Part shown: piece after piece, positions 32,039 to 43,325 of the stretch
Layout of the letters: the number at the start of each line of letters is the position of its first letter
How positions within the stretch are numbered: position 1 is the first letter of the stretch
NCBI RefSeq assembly: GCF_918797505.1
Contig: NC_092797.1
Span: 55,216,157-55,280,156 of the forward strand
Direction of reading: 5' to 3'
Origin: Bemisia tabaci
Taxonomy: Eukaryota > Arthropoda > Insecta > Hemiptera > Aleyrodidae
DNA length: 64,000 nt
Translations under genes and position numbers: made by a program
Notes under the pieces: generated by a model
What the model was told of the DNA's origin: nothing
Seen by the model: the letters and a program-made list of their open reading frames with translations, nothing else
Databases searched by the model: none

Positions 32039-32335
32039 CCAAGGAGACCCTCCGGACCCCCTTTTTGAGTTAGGGTATTTCTAACTCCTCGGATGGGAGT
32101 TCGGATTCCTGCAGGGGTATTTTTAGTTTAGCCCCCCCCCCTTGAGAGCTACCCTTTTGCCCTCCACAAACGCCCAATTCCATCATGGTCCTACGATAAC
32201 ACGGTAATCTTGTTGGGTTGCAGTTGAAATGTTGACATTTTTGTAAAATTATTTGCGCAGTTTGGAAAGAAGATGTCATTTTTCACATTAAACGGACTCT
32301 TTGACTGATCTTTTGTCAATTTGAAGAACATGACG
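32039..32335. other. intronic DNA beside the transposon
   Basis: No gene or element recognised. Confidence 0.4.
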
Positions 32336-32480
32336 TGGATCACATTTTTCAATAAGGAACCATTATTAATGGCTCATTTTCAGAAACAACAAATATGCCA
32401 TTATTGGTTCTCCCATGCAGAAAGGTGATTTTATGGAAGAGCTGGAGAAAGTGGTTCCTTATTGCAAAATATAATCGATT
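32336..32480. mobile_element. MITE family G, copy 4
   Basis: 'ggatcacatttttcaataag' to 'ccttattgcaaaatataatc', with the same interior words as 23362-23506 ('tggctcatttt', 'agaaacaaca', 'ggtgattt.atgga'). Confidence 0.85.
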
Positions 32481-32815
32481 TTGTAGTCGCTCTAATAAGG
32501 GCCGGAAATTATTTTTTTGCTAGAAATGCGAGCGAGGTGGAAAAGGGTCGAGGAAAGAATTCTAGGAAAAAAGTAGACGGGATGTTTCCGAACTGTACAA
32601 TTCAATTTGCAAATTCAACGCCAAACTCTTTAGTGTCCTGAAGAGAAAGTTTCGAGCGGATTATTTTATTATCCTGCCGGTAGGGGGCGTAAAATCACAT
32701 TAAAATACGGTCATTTCGTGTCGTGTAAATGACAGTTAAAACTTTAAAATACCGCTCCGTCATACTAAGTTTTTTGCACTTTCAACTTCAAACCACCATG
32801 GCTCTGGCCTTAGCT
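32481..32815. other. intronic DNA, nothing recognised
   Basis: No ORF, RNA motif or repeat that I can support. Confidence 0.4.
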
Positions 32816-33305
32816 TCTAGTTTAATTTACACAGGAAGTAAAAATGGACCGCTTTGGACAAAAAATGGACGACTAGGAAAATTCGAGCTCCTTCAATTTA
32901 GGCGTATGCAACACGGACTTCCATTGAGTACGAATAGTTGTATTCGGAGTATGAATAGTTGTATGCATTTGTAGTTGAAGGCGCTTGTATTTGTTACACC
33001 TACCAGCTTAACTGTGGGCGGGCGTTTCTTTCTTGCAGTTCGGAACTAGGTTAAATGGACAACGTTAACAAAAAGGAACCAAACCACATCAGCCATTGCC
33101 AAAAACTGGGTAATTTAATTTTCTACGAGAGAACGTGTGTGCGTATTCCTTCGAAAATTTCAAGGAATTTTCTTCGCACAATGCAGAAAATTCACTGAAA
33201 TTTTCACAAAAATCAGCACAACGGTTTTTACGTAAACAATTATAATGCTCGGTTAAATTTGACGATAGCTGATGTGGTTTGCTTCCTTTCTGCTTAACGC
33301 ACCCA
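32816..33305 (+). repeat. 490-bp composite dispersed repeat, copy 1
   Basis: Matches 38698-39194 in order at about 90% by eye. The first half contains 'ggaccgctttggac', 'gcgtatgcaacacggac' and 'acgaatagttgtattcgg'. The second half is a palindrome with 'aaggaaccaa' and 'gctgatgtgg..tgcttcctt' arms. Because both copies share this join, the composite moves or was duplicated as a unit. Confidence 0.85.
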
Positions 33306-33409
33306 ATTTCATCTCGCGTCTCTGCAAGAGAGGCAGCTCAAAAAAAATCAGGGATCGCGCGAAAACGGGACAGCATCGTCACTTATAAAATTGAAACAGC
33401 CGCCGGTCC

Positions 33410-33660
33410 CCCCCCCCGGGGGGGGGGGGGGAGTCGAGGGTGGCGAAAACGACGAGACTTCCGTGAATCGAGGAATGAGGAGTCGTCGCCTCGCCGCGCC
33501 GCACAATGGATCGAGTCAATTGAGAAGGTCGGACAACATTTGGAAACTTTAAAAGCTCGTAACTCCGTCCGTACAAAACTTTGAGGTTTTAAATGTGGTT
33601 CCATTGGTTTTCTGGTAAAATTTTCTTCTATTAACACCCTTTGAAACTTAAAATTCGATG
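33410..33660 (+). repeat. dispersed repeat with 'ggacaa.atttggaaa' core, copy 1
   Basis: 'gaaggtcggacaacatttgg', 'actccgt', 'acaaaactttgagg', 'gtggttcc' recur at about 43328-43480 and 61855-61960. A G12 run precedes it. Confidence 0.65.
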
Positions 33661-33714
33661 AAATTAACATCAAAATTTGCAGTTTTAGTCAACAATTTCA
33701 TGTGCGACCTCTCC

Positions 33715-34200
33715 AATCGACTCGATCCACTGTGCGCCGGTCGCGGTCGGTCGGGCGGAAATATTTTGGCATCTCGCGTCAAAAATAGTGCCCCAGCCCC
33801 CTCGCCCCTCCCCCGCCCCCTCTTGGTGAAGGGTCCTCTCGAGAAGTCGGAGAGGAGCGCGGGTAAATATAAACAGGACCAGGATCCGATTCCCTCGACG
33901 CTCAACAGGCTCACCTCTTGTCACCGCCTCCCCCTTCCCCCCGGTCCCTCAGCCCCCTGTCCCCCCTGATCCCCCCCTCGGACCTGATGGTCGTGGGCTC
34001 GGCTCGTGTGCCGCGTGAGGGTGCGAGTGTGAGCGGAGAGGGGGGGGGGGCGAAAAATCAATTAACGGGGAGTCTGCTTGTGTCTCTCAACGGATTAGTC
34101 GCTGCGTCTTGGCCGGGCCACGTCGGCCGTCGCGCGGTCAAAACAACCGTGTTTTCCGTCGCAACGCGGATCCTCTTCGCGGAAATCGGATCGATTCCCT
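33715..34200 (+). other. GC/CpG-rich island
   Basis: Rich in C/G runs and CpG, with frames open on both strands but proline/serine-rich and unrecognised. Candidate promoter, exon or GC-rich repeat. Confidence 0.35.
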
Positions 34201-34433
34201 CCAGTCAACGTAGCCAGAAATCTCGGAGTGGAAATTCAGAGCCCTGTAAGCGCCCTCAGTTGCTACTGGGATTTCGAAACGGTTGCTCTCGTCTGATGGG
34301 AATCCAATATGACCTACAAGGATAACAAATCGTCGCCTTTCCGACCAAAGTATTACAAGCGCCATGGGGCGTGTCAAAATTTTCACCGCCATTTTATCTT
34401 TTTAAATTGTTGGTTGAATCTGTTTGAAAATTT

Positions 34434-34817
34434 CGGGATGTTGAAGTTTTTTCAGCCAACAAGCGTTAGAAGTTCGGCTTGAAGCTGATATCTCCAATAC
34501 AGAGGGGAAAAGCTCACACACAAGCACAATTTTTCCGCAAAGAGATATAATACGCTGTTTGGTGCAACACTAGTTACTTCCATTCAAGAAGGCAACTACA
34601 CACGCGTTTCGACCTTGTTGGGCCAATCCTCAATGCAGTGCAGCCTCCTGAGTCCTAGTTGCCTTCCCGAATGGACGTAACTAGTGTTGCTCCAAACAGC
34701 GTATTATTTCTCTTTGAGGGAAAATTGTGCTTGTGTGTGAGCTTTTTCCCTCTGTATTGAGGTATCAGCTTTAAGCTGAACTTCTAACGCACATTGGATA
34801 AAAAACTCCAACATCCC
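34434..34817. mobile_element. inverted-repeat MITE D nested in family C
   Basis: Arms of about 150 bp: 'cgggatgttgaagttttt', 'gcgttagaagtt', 'agctgatatctcc', 'cacacacaagcacaattttt', 'aatacgctgtttgg' and 'caacactagtta', all mirrored at the right end. Confidence 0.88.
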
Positions 34818-34928
34818 GTCTTACGACCCGTGCGTCCACCGCAATCAGTTTGTGTTAAAAGTTTCACTGAATTTTGTCAGCAGCACCAAGAAAATTCTCT
34901 GAAATTTTCGGACAGCTTCGTTGAACAA

Positions 34929-35474
34929 TGGACCACTAGACAAGGTACGAATTTAAGCATTCTGATACATGTTTCCTAGTCAGAATTTCACGTAGAGCAC
35001 GATTCGCACAACGAAAATTACTTAAACCAACTCCTAACGAAGATATTAACGTTTTTATTTCACATTGGTTGCGAGGAATTTGAACTGCCCGCTCACAAGA
35101 AACTCAAAGCTCTACGTGAGTCAAATCGCGCACGACAATGGTTTCAGCAAGCTTCTCGGTCGAGCAATATTCATGTCCCACCATGTGTTGTTCAAACTAT
35201 AAGCAATTTGCTATAGCTGAGCCAAAGCGTCAAGATTGAGGTTGCCAGATTTCTATATCGTAGAGACTGTCATGACGTTTAGCGCGCGATGTGAATCACG
35301 TAGAGCATTGAGTTTTCATGAGCGGGTGGTTTGAATTCGCGCAACAAGAATCATTAAATATCTTCGTAAGGAGTTAATTTCGGTAATTTTCGTTGTGTGC
35401 TTCGTGTTTTACGTGAAATTTTGGTTACGAAACATGTATCAGAATGCTGGAATTTGTACCTTATCTAGTGGTTC
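34929..35474. mobile_element. inverted-repeat MITE E nested in family C
   Basis: Arms of about 105 bp: 'ggaccactagacaaggta', 'gcattctgatacatgtttc', 'aatttcacgta', 'acaacgaaaatta', mirrored up to 'accttatctagtggttca'. A further inner inverted pair is 'gaactgcccgctcac' versus 'gagcgggtggtttgaatt'. A lone end recurs at 63487-63575. Confidence 0.88.
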
Positions 35475-35558
35475 ATTGCGCTAAAAAAATGAAATGGCGG
35501 CGAGAATTTTGAAACGTCGCATGGCTCTTGCGATACTTTGGCCGGAAAATGACGAAAT

Positions 35559-36685
35559 CTTGTGTTGACTTAGAGTTGAGTTAGAATAAAAGAATGGGTG
35601 CCAATAAGGGCCATGTTTGCGCTCAAATCTACGATTTGTTGCTAAATAAAAGTCTGTATTACACGGGGTGTATCATAATTTGGTTATTTCTGGTCTCTTT
35701 CAGGGTAAATTATTGCCCTGAACATGGGTCTGAAGGCAAATCTCGGCGAAAATTCCGATTTTTTTTTTACATTCGATCTCAAACACGCAGAACCCGCAAT
35801 GTTTGTCAAAACTGGACTACACCCCCACGTGTAGGCCAGTACTAGACCTGAAATGAGACCGGAAATGACCAAATCATTATGCATCCAGTATAAGTAGACC
35901 TTCAATGATGAGCAAACAATTGTAAAGTTGTGGAAATTATGCTACGGCATACCCAAAAGCAGCCCTTATCAATACTCCTCCTCTAGGAAAAATCCTCAAG
36001 TATAAAGTCCCTACAGCACAGAAGTGTAGGTTATTTTACCATGAAAAACACCAGGCACAGTCTTAGCAATATTTGATCGCGTTTGCAAGATTTTGGAATT
36101 CCACTACTCAGTCCTTGCTCAAAGATATTAAGAAAATTTGCTCTCATTTGACAGGAATCATCTGGCTAGAAAAGATTTTTTCGCAAGTAAAATTTAATTT
36201 AGTACTGAGAGGAGCATAAGTTGTTCTGGAGGATGTTGGTGGATCGAGAAGTGCCATGATTTTCAGTTCATTCCAGCACCCGTTTTTCGGCGAGGTTCAT
36301 GTCCTACTTTTCCCATTCACCTGAACCATATTTCAAAAACCTGGAGCATCGGTTTCGCGAGGGTGGGATTATTGAAACGGCGAGTTATTTCTGGTCAGTT
36401 GCATCTCTGTCTCTTCTACGGAATCGTCGGTTGGATGAAACTTTCAGTTACATCAACTGTATAAACAAACTTGTTCACCCGCAGTTACGGATGGTCTGGG
36501 ACTCATCTGCTCTATTCGTATCAACTCAACATTTCGCCGTTTCATTGTAATACGGAAGTGTCTGTATCAATCGTGAATGAAAGATATCTAGACCTGCAAG
36601 TAGAATTTTAGTGTGGAAAAGTCGCGAATTACGGCACCGAGATTGCATGGGAGATATACGGGATTGAAACTCTCCGACATCCCAA
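35559..36685. other. intronic DNA, nothing recognised
   Basis: More than 1 kb with no supportable gene or complete repeat. Confidence 0.45.
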
Positions 36686-36910
36686 GGGGCCGTTTGAATA
36701 GTACGTAAGCCAATTTGCCCGACGTTTTCATACTCCCCCTCCCTCTTGCAAGCCTCCCGCAACCCAACCTCCAACTTCTTTTTTTGAAATTCACGAGTTT
36801 ACAAGCTTAACAACCCCCCCTCCCCCATTTCGCTCAATACTAATGCAAGAAACCCAAAAAAATCGCCGAGAAAATGATTTTGTTACAAAGTGGTTGTTTG
36901 TAAATTAAAC
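36686..36910. mobile_element. one-ended fragment of the GGGGCCGT MITE family
   Basis: Begins 'ggggccgtttgaatagtacg' with 'taagcca' following, as at the left end of 58891-59292. The other end is not visible. Confidence 0.5.
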
Positions 36911-37228
36911 GTTATTCGTCGATACCGCGTGGTCCGTAGCGATAAATTCGACTATATTTTGTCAAAATGCATCATCTTGCAGACAAAACAACGTATCTAT
37001 AGGTACTTCAATGTCATGCGAAGTTCCAAATCGAAAGTTTTATTTTTACTGTAAAATCGTCGGACAATTGTAAATGAAAATTGCGCTGACTACCTCTGGT
37101 TACATTTAGAGATTAGCAATTTTTGAAAAAAAAACTGCAAAGTTATATTTGTGTGAAAAATAGCATTTTCGAGTCAATTTCGAAACTTGTCTCGATTTAT
37201 TTTTGATAAAGACATTGTAAATGTAGGT

Positions 37229-37575
37229 AATGGTAGTTTGACCAAGGCCTTAGATGAGATAGGAATATGGTGGTTAATTAGTAGAGAAATAATAAGTTCT
37301 AACTAATAAGAGGCTACTAATAACTAATAAGTAATATATAATATGATGGAAAAATAAACCAATAAGTGGTCAATAGGTAGAACGAGAAAAAAACGATGAA
37401 AAACTTTTTGAATCCAATTTAAATTGTTGGAACTTTTTGGCTTTGTTTTCCCCACGAAATGGTGTGGACCCAGCACCATTTCTCCACCTTTTTAATAGGT
37501 AGTTAATTCAGTATGTTCTCTACTTATTAACTACCACAATTCTATCTCACCAGAGGCCTTGGTCTAACTACCATT
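37229..37575. mobile_element. TIR MITE, about 347 bp
   Basis: 'aatggtagtttgaccaaggc', 'gagatag' and 'taattagtagaga' on the left are mirrored on the right, ending 'ttggtctaactaccatt'. The AT-rich centre has 'aataagt' repeats. Confidence 0.85.
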
Positions 37576-37613
37576 GCTCACAATTGTGCAACTTTGGAAT
37601 GGAGTTACGATCT

Positions 37614-37718
37614 GCCGTGCCAAGGAAAAACGTCGTGTGAACCTTCAGGCGTTGCCACATTTCTTTTAGTAAAAAGCGAATTTCCTAGTGAACTTATGGA
37701 TATTTTTCTTCAAATCAG

Positions 37719-37764
<46 letters not shown>

Positions 37765-37889
37765 AATTTCACCTAAAGTTCCCGAAAAAGTGAAGAAAAA
37801 ATATTCATAACTTTCTTGAACATTGATAATTTTATCGAAGGAAATCTGGCAACTCTTGAATGTTCATACGACGTTCTTCCTTAACACGT
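37614..37889. mobile_element. MITE family A, copy 3, containing a T41 run
   Basis: 'gccgtgccaaggaaaaacg' at the left and 'cgttcttccttaacacg' at the right, with the usual 'gttgccacatttc' and 'tctggcaactcttga' inner blocks. A run of 41 T at 37722-37762 lies in the centre. Confidence 0.88.
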
Positions 37890-37977
37890 GTGTTCGACCC
37901 GCCATAACACACGTGATAAGACGGAATTTTATCAACCGGCGCGACGTGCTGCTAGCGCGTAACGCGCAATGGCCCCT

Positions 37978-38037
37978 ACAAACCTAAGGGGATACTTCAC
38001 GCATTGCGCAATGCTTGAAGTATCCACTTAGGTTTGT
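37978..38037. repeat. loopless 60-bp palindrome
   Basis: 30-bp arms joined directly at 'ttgc|gcaa' (38007/38008), with about two mismatches, from 'acaaacctaaggggatac' to 'gtatccacttaggtttgt'. It lies just after a family A element. Confidence 0.85.
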
Positions 38038-38697
38038 GCACGGCACAGCCTTAGCACGGTAAGCCTTAGCACGGCAGCCCTCCTTGAGCTCCTTCGTCTG
38101 GAAAACAATAAATTGGGCCAGCGCTCCGATGTATCCCGAAAATTCGGCAATATTATGAAAATATAGGCTAAATACCGTCTTAACCGAGATTACCATAGTC
38201 AGCTTATCTGAAACCATTTGATATTCCACGTACCTACACGTGGTATTCTAATGAGAGCCGCGCGTCTGACCCACTTGAACAAGGTATTATTTTGTCGAGA
38301 GGCAAACCCGAGCGAGCCGAACAAGACTCAGCCACGACAGGAATCTTCTGCCGGGACGCTTTGAGTCCCTTGCCTCATCGTCTACGGTGGGTGACCCCGC
38401 AACCCCCCCCCCCCCCGGTCCCCGCATCCCTTGCTTATCCCGTTCACTCTCAATTTGATTCGCGGCGCAATTTCTCAGAACCTATGCACCGCCGTTTTGA
38501 GCTCGAGGTGAGGGAGATGATGCCGTCCATCTTCCCGAGATACGCTCTGATTTTGCCCGCAGTCATTCCTCAAACAGCTTTGCGGCTTCCTTCCACAGTC
38601 CGCTTCACTTACGCCCTCATCCGAGAGCCTTACTTAGATAAACGATTCCTAACCGCGTGATTTGACTATGAGCTCGGGTCCGACAGAATAGGCTTTA
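38038..38697. other. intronic DNA, partly GC-rich
   Basis: 38290-38530 is GC-rich with a C14-type run near 38403; the open frame across it is not recognisable. Confidence 0.35.
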
Positions 38698-39194
38698 CCT
38701 TCTAGTTGAATTTACACAGGAAGAAAAAATGGACCGCGTTGGACAAAAAATGGACGACCAGGAAAATTCGAGCTCCTTCAATTTAGGCGTATGCAACACG
38801 GACGTCCACTGAGTACGAATAGTTGTATTCGGAGTATGAATAGTTGTATGCATTTGTGGTTGAAGGCGCTTGTGTTTGTTACACCTACCGGCTTAACTGT
38901 GGGCGGGCGTTTCTTTCTTGTAGTTTCGGAACTAGGTTAAATGGACCACGTTAAGCAGAAAGGAACCAAGTCACATCGGATATTGCCAAATTTAACCGGG
39001 CAGTCTAATTTTCACAAGAGAACGTTTGTGCGGATGCCTTTGAAAATTTAAAGGAATTTGCCTCGTACTATGCAGAAAATTCACTGAGATTTTCACGAAA
39101 ATCCGCACAACCGTTTTCAAGTAAAAAATTATATGCGCGGTTAAATTTGACAATAGCTGATGTGGCTTGGTTCCTTTCTCCTTAACGCTCCCAA
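38698..39194 (+). repeat. 490-bp composite dispersed repeat, copy 2
   Basis: Direct copy of 32816-33305 with scattered substitutions. The flanks differ, and the composite edges coincide. Confidence 0.85.
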
Positions 39195-40012
39195 ATAGCC
39201 GACATATTTTTTTGATATGGGAGGTAAATATGAAATAACCTAAACGTGTGATTATTTTCTCTTAGTAAGTCTTTCTTTGCGTTACATTGACCAAATCTTT
39301 GGGTTGCGTTAACCAAGTCCTCGAGCTGAGCATTTGCATTCTCGTTTAAAATCGCAGGCGCGAATCGTCAGGATCGAATCTGGTTCGCATGTTTGATGCG
39401 CGTTAAAATGAGACCTCAAAAAATCCAGCTTTGAACTCTATTCTCGTTGCTTATTACTGTTCAATAAATCTGGGAAAATTCCTGTGGGCACTCTCTACTT
39501 TTCCAAACTCCAGCAATTAAAAGTCACTGAACAACCTCATCGGAGTTTTATCCCCAGGGAATGTTTCACCTGAATTCATCACATGCGATGACCGATGACT
39601 TTGTATTTCAGCAATTTTTCTAAAAAAATGAATCGGGTTGGCGCATAATAGCCCTAAATTCAAACAAATTAATGAACAATTAGGATATGAAAAAAGTAAG
39701 TTTTGACGGAGCACAAGGACTCATTTATGCCTGTCGAAAAGTGGGTTCTCGTTTCTTTCAGGCAAGCACTTGAGCAAGCTTGAATAAAAGAGATGGAGAT
39801 GGAGATGGCTAAATATTCGCTGGTTGAGGAGCGGATTTGAAGGAACAAAAGACGACCTAAAACTCGTGGCGTTTTTAGGGGAGCGCCGAGGTAGAGGAAT
39901 CAAATCTTTCCGAGTCCTCAAGGAGAAATGGACGGATTTAACTAAAGTCACCGTAACTCTTTGTAACGTTGCCTCATAGGTCTATGTTACGCACGATAGA
40001 TACATTCATAAA
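39195..40012. other. intronic DNA, nothing recognised
   Basis: No gene; small purine-rich stretch 'ggagatggagatgg' near 39794. Confidence 0.4.
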
Positions 40013-40029
40013 TACGAGGGGCGTTCAAT

Positions 40030-40305
40030 AAGTAAGTATCCCCCCTCTCTAAAATCCATTAGAATGGACCAATTTTTAAAAACTTGGGCTCAAAATCTTC
40101 CTTAGGATATTTTGAGTTCAACAAGTAAGTATCCCCCCTCTAAAATCCATTAGAATGGACCAATTTTTAAAAACTTGGGCTCAAAATCTTCCTTAGGATA
40201 TTTTGAGTTCAACAAGTAAGTATCCCCCCTCTAAAATCCATTAGAATGGACCAATTTTTAAAAACTTGGGCTCAAAATCTTCCTTAGGATATTTTGAGTT
40301 CAACA
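40030..40305 (+). repeat. tandem repeat within the mariner-like left arm, period 91-93 bp, about three units
   Basis: Units begin at 40030, 40123 and 40214 with 'aagtaagtatcccccc' and end 'ttttgagttcaac'. The right arm of the element has a single unit, so the expansion occurred in the left arm only. Confidence 0.93.
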
Positions 40306-40492
40306 AAACAAACCGCAACAAAATCGGACCATGTGCGGCCGAACGCGAGCCGTTTGAACGCGCCGAGGTGCTCGACGCTCCCGCCGAATCCGCGGTGATT
40401 TGAAGTCCGCGACAGGAGAAGAGCTTCTCTGCCAAAGCCTCAGTCGTTCATCACTGACGAAAAATCAAAGAAATTTTTGTAGAATAAGGGAC

Positions 40493-40690
40493 TTACCTCA
40501 CTTCTCCACATAACCAGCTCGATCCAAGCAGGTCTGATACTGAGACTAAGAGAACACGCTTTTGGATGCCACGCGCGTGGAAGTCTTTCAGCTGACCGGG
40601 GATGAAAGAGTGGACGGCTTGTTTGACCTCTTCCACTGATTCAACATTAACTCCTCCGAGTTCGCGGCACGTTCGCGTTCGGCCGCACAT
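40493..40690 (-). pseudogene. mariner transposase C-terminal relic
   Basis: The translated minus strand has 'SVEEVKQAVHSFIPGQLKDF' and 'HARGIQKR', which resemble the last segment of mariner transposases ahead of the final '..RW..C....G.Y.E' box. That box is recognisable only in another frame ('TCLDRAGYVEK' then stop), so at least one frameshift is present. The DNA-binding domain and catalytic aspartates are absent: the segment directly abuts the terminal repeat. It cannot encode an active enzyme. Confidence 0.7.
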
Positions 40691-41000
40691 AGTCCGATTT
40701 TGTTGCAGTTTGTTTTGTTGAACTCAAAATATCCTAAGGAAGATTTTGAGCCCAAGTTTTTAAAAATTGGTCCATTCTAATGGATTTTAGAGAGGGGGGA
40801 TACTTACTTATTGAACCCCCCTCGTAAATGACTAGTTTTTTCGTAGGTGAAATCGCTCGTTGCACATATCAGTAATGTCTAAAATTCGTGTCATAAGCAC
40901 CATTTTTATAATTCATATCATGCATTTCCCAAAGCGAAGTTTTCTTAGTTGTTGGCAATCGGGTGTGCCTGGAGAAGGCCTGCGATTTTACCCGCAGAAA

Positions 41001-41247
41001 GTAATTGAGGAGCTTTCCGGAAAAAGGGCACGTAGCAAAAAATTGCGTTTGAGAAAAATGCATTTGAAGTTTCCATCATTATTCTATGTTCACTGACCTA
41101 CTGTGACCTACGTTCGAAATCGGGAGTCCAAGCTGCGATGTTAGCTATAATCAGTGACCGGAAAGTAATGAAAGAAACTTAAGATGCATTTATCTCATAC
41201 GCAATGTTTTGCTATGTGCCCTCTTCCCGGAGAGCTCTTCAATTTAC
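41001..41247. mobile_element. TIR MITE, about 247 bp
   Basis: 'gtaattgaggagctttccgg', 'agggcacgtagcaaaa', 'ttgcgtttgaga' and 'aatgcat' on the left are mirrored on the right, ending 'gagagctcttcaatttac'. Arms about 78 bp. Confidence 0.85.
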
Positions 41248-41369
41248 CTCATCTCTATGATGCAGCAGTTCCATTTTCTCTCGTAGTTCACTTTGATTCA
41301 CCTCAAAACCCTGACCGCTGACCGCCTCTCTGATATACTTACGTCCGAGGACTTCCCGTCCTTATCCAA

Positions 41370-41905
41370 ATATTTACGAGACCCCACGTTCCCAGCCCGG
41401 GAAAGCTCCTTCACGGAAGTCGTCCCCCCCCCCTCCGAAGCGCGGAGACCGCAAAGTCGCAACTTTTACGAGGACGGAGGCTGGCTGCAAGCGAGGAGAC
41501 GTGAAGCGGCGAGTGGGCTGACGACGGGATGCGTGCGGCGCGTGCGGTGGCGTCGCGGCCCAACTTTAAGATTCCGTTGCCCCCGACGATCGATGCGCCG
41601 CCCCCCCCCCCCCCCCCTCCGACCGCCCCCCTCGGATTGCAATACTTTCCCACCTCCACGCTGCAAGTGCCCCTTCCCGCCCTGCATTCCGTCCCGCATT
41701 CCGCGTTCCCGGCGTCGCCGCGTCGTGCGGGCCCGCGGGCCGCGGACGGGCGGGCGGCGGGCGATCTGGCGTCGCGGCGCCGGGCGTCCGGGTGGATATT
41801 CGCGTGATTTACGTGCGCATTGTTGCTACGGTACCTGAACGGCTTATTTTTCTCGGGATAGGCCTTCGCTGGCCCCTGCCCCGGCCCCGGGCGATGACCC
41901 CGTCC
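41370..41905 (+). other. strong CpG-rich island with C-runs
   Basis: The most GC-rich stretch of the window, with dense CpG at 41700-41800 and a C run of about 18 at 41600. Frames stay open on both strands because of composition; no protein family is recognised. A promoter for an internal transcript is possible. Confidence 0.4.
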
Positions 41906-41911
41906 TGTGCT

Positions 41912-42160
41912 GCCGTGCTCAGGAAAAACGTCGTATGAACCCTCTGACGTTGCCGAATTTTGTTTTATAAGATACGAATTTACAGAGCAATTTGTGAATA
42001 TTTTTCATCCAATTTCTTGGATAATTTCATTGGCAGCCAGATCTAAATCATCTGAAAATGTCAAGAGAAAATATTCATAAATATCCTCTAAAATGATTAT
42101 TTTATCCGGAGAAATTTGGCAACTCTCGAATGTTCATACGGCGCTCTTCCTTAGCACGGC
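41912..42160. mobile_element. MITE family A, copy 4
   Basis: 'gccgtgctcaggaaaaacg' to 'gctcttccttagcacggc', with 'cgtatgaac', 'gttgccgaatttt' and 'ggcaactctcgaatgttcat' inside. Confidence 0.9.
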
Positions 42161-43060
42161 GGTGTGGGCAACGCGTCCGTTCGCATCGGGAGCCGGGCGA
42201 GGTTGAAATTGAAACAAGCAGTTCCAACGCCAAAGCGTTGGAGGGCGCTTCTTTAACACTGCGCATGCGAGGAACGTTTTCATACGGCCAAGCGAGAGTA
42301 TTGCGGACGGACGATGTATAACAAATTGCCTACGTGAAGGTGGTCCGGCAGCAACATACCCGCCGCTAGTCTCTGGAAAACAATAGAAAATAGTAGTTGC
42401 GTACGTTGCCAGCGAGCGCGCTGCGAGCGCATCTGTTTCAATTACCTAGCATCGAGTCGGGCCTCTAACTTTCTATTCTCTCTGACATAACCTTAAACCT
42501 TCAACCCAGAGCCGCAAACATTGTCTCTGTGCAAACAGCTGACGCTTGACGATGCTGCGCCGAGAAAATGAACCAATCACAAAATAGCACAGTAATACGT
42601 CACTAAAATGAAGAGATCACGTGACTGTTCGTGATTTTTTCGAATCAATCTGAAACTACAACCTCGAATATGAGGCATTTAAGCATAACGAAGCCCCAAA
42701 ATAGTTTAACCAGGTAATACGTCCGTGCGAGATTGTTATGCTTAAAAGCAAAACATTTCACGAAAACTTTTACGAATACCAGATGCAGAAAAAAATCAAA
42801 TTTTCCCGGGTGTACCAGAATGGCGTCATTACCCATAAGGCAAAACGGTATGTAGTATAGTACATGTTACATCGGGGGAGTCGAACGGCTGGAAAGGGCG
42901 CATCTGGTACCCAGAAGCGCCCAAAATCAAACGCTCGCCTATCCCTGATCATTTTCTCCCTTCCTCATCGCCGGGTTTTTCTACGTATCTTCCTCCCTCT
43001 CTCTCCTCCCACCTCTCCTCTCCCTCCATTTTCACCTCAACTACGTTAAATTTCCTTCTG
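42161..43060. other. intronic DNA, nothing recognised
   Basis: No supported gene. Confidence 0.4.
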
Positions 43061-43074
43061 ATGAAAATCTCCTA

Positions 43075-43325
43075 CCTCATAGTATCGTGGTTCCTTATAG
43101 TATCCATACTCTCCTCCGTCTCCTTTATCTCTGCAATTTCTTTGATTTTCTTCATCCTCTTGATGCTCCTGATCTTCAGGGTCTTCGTCACTTTTCTGAC
43201 CTTTTTGCTCTTCTTAATCTTCATGATATTCTTGATCTTTCGGACACTCTTGACCTTTTTGATATGTTTGATGTTCTTGATATTTTCGGTGGCTTTGACT
43301 AGCTTGATCATGCTGACCTTTTTGG
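43075..43325. repeat. cryptic short-period repeat of 'ttgat.ttctt' words
   Basis: Words such as 'tcttgat', 'ttcttgatctt' and 'ctgacctttttg' recur every 9-18 bp. All three plus frames and a minus frame stay open; the minus frame reads as lysine/isoleucine-rich 'KIKNIMKIKK'-like sequence. It is best read as a decayed minisatellite, not a gene. Confidence 0.6.

Larger units (their letters stand above)
34328..35558. mobile_element. MITE family C, copy split by two other elements
   Basis: Pieces at 34328-34433, about 34818-34928 and 35475-35558 together reproduce the 260-bp element at 21213-21472: 'aagtattacaagcgccatgg', 'ttggttgaatctgttt', 'gcagcacca.agaaaattc', 'cagcttcgttgaacaat', then 'gaaacgtcgcatggctcttg'. 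Two unrelated inverted-repeat elements occupy the gaps. Confidence 0.88.
40015..40824 (-). mobile_element. mariner-like element, internally deleted, TA target site
   Basis: TA flanks both ends (40013-40014 and 40825-40826), and the terminal repeats 'cgaggggcgttcaataagta' and its inverse extend for about 150 bp. This is the classical Tc1/mariner target and end style. The left arm is lengthened by a tandem repeat. The interior retains only a relic of the transposase C-terminus on the minus strand. Confidence 0.85.

Noticed and set aside
40030..40305. A CRISPR-like array
   Set aside because: Units are directly adjacent with no spacers and belong to a mariner arm; the context is eukaryotic.
41293..41838. 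A 181-codon arginine/proline-rich gene
   Set aside because: Frames are open in several registers because of extreme GC content and C runs; no recognisable domain or start context.
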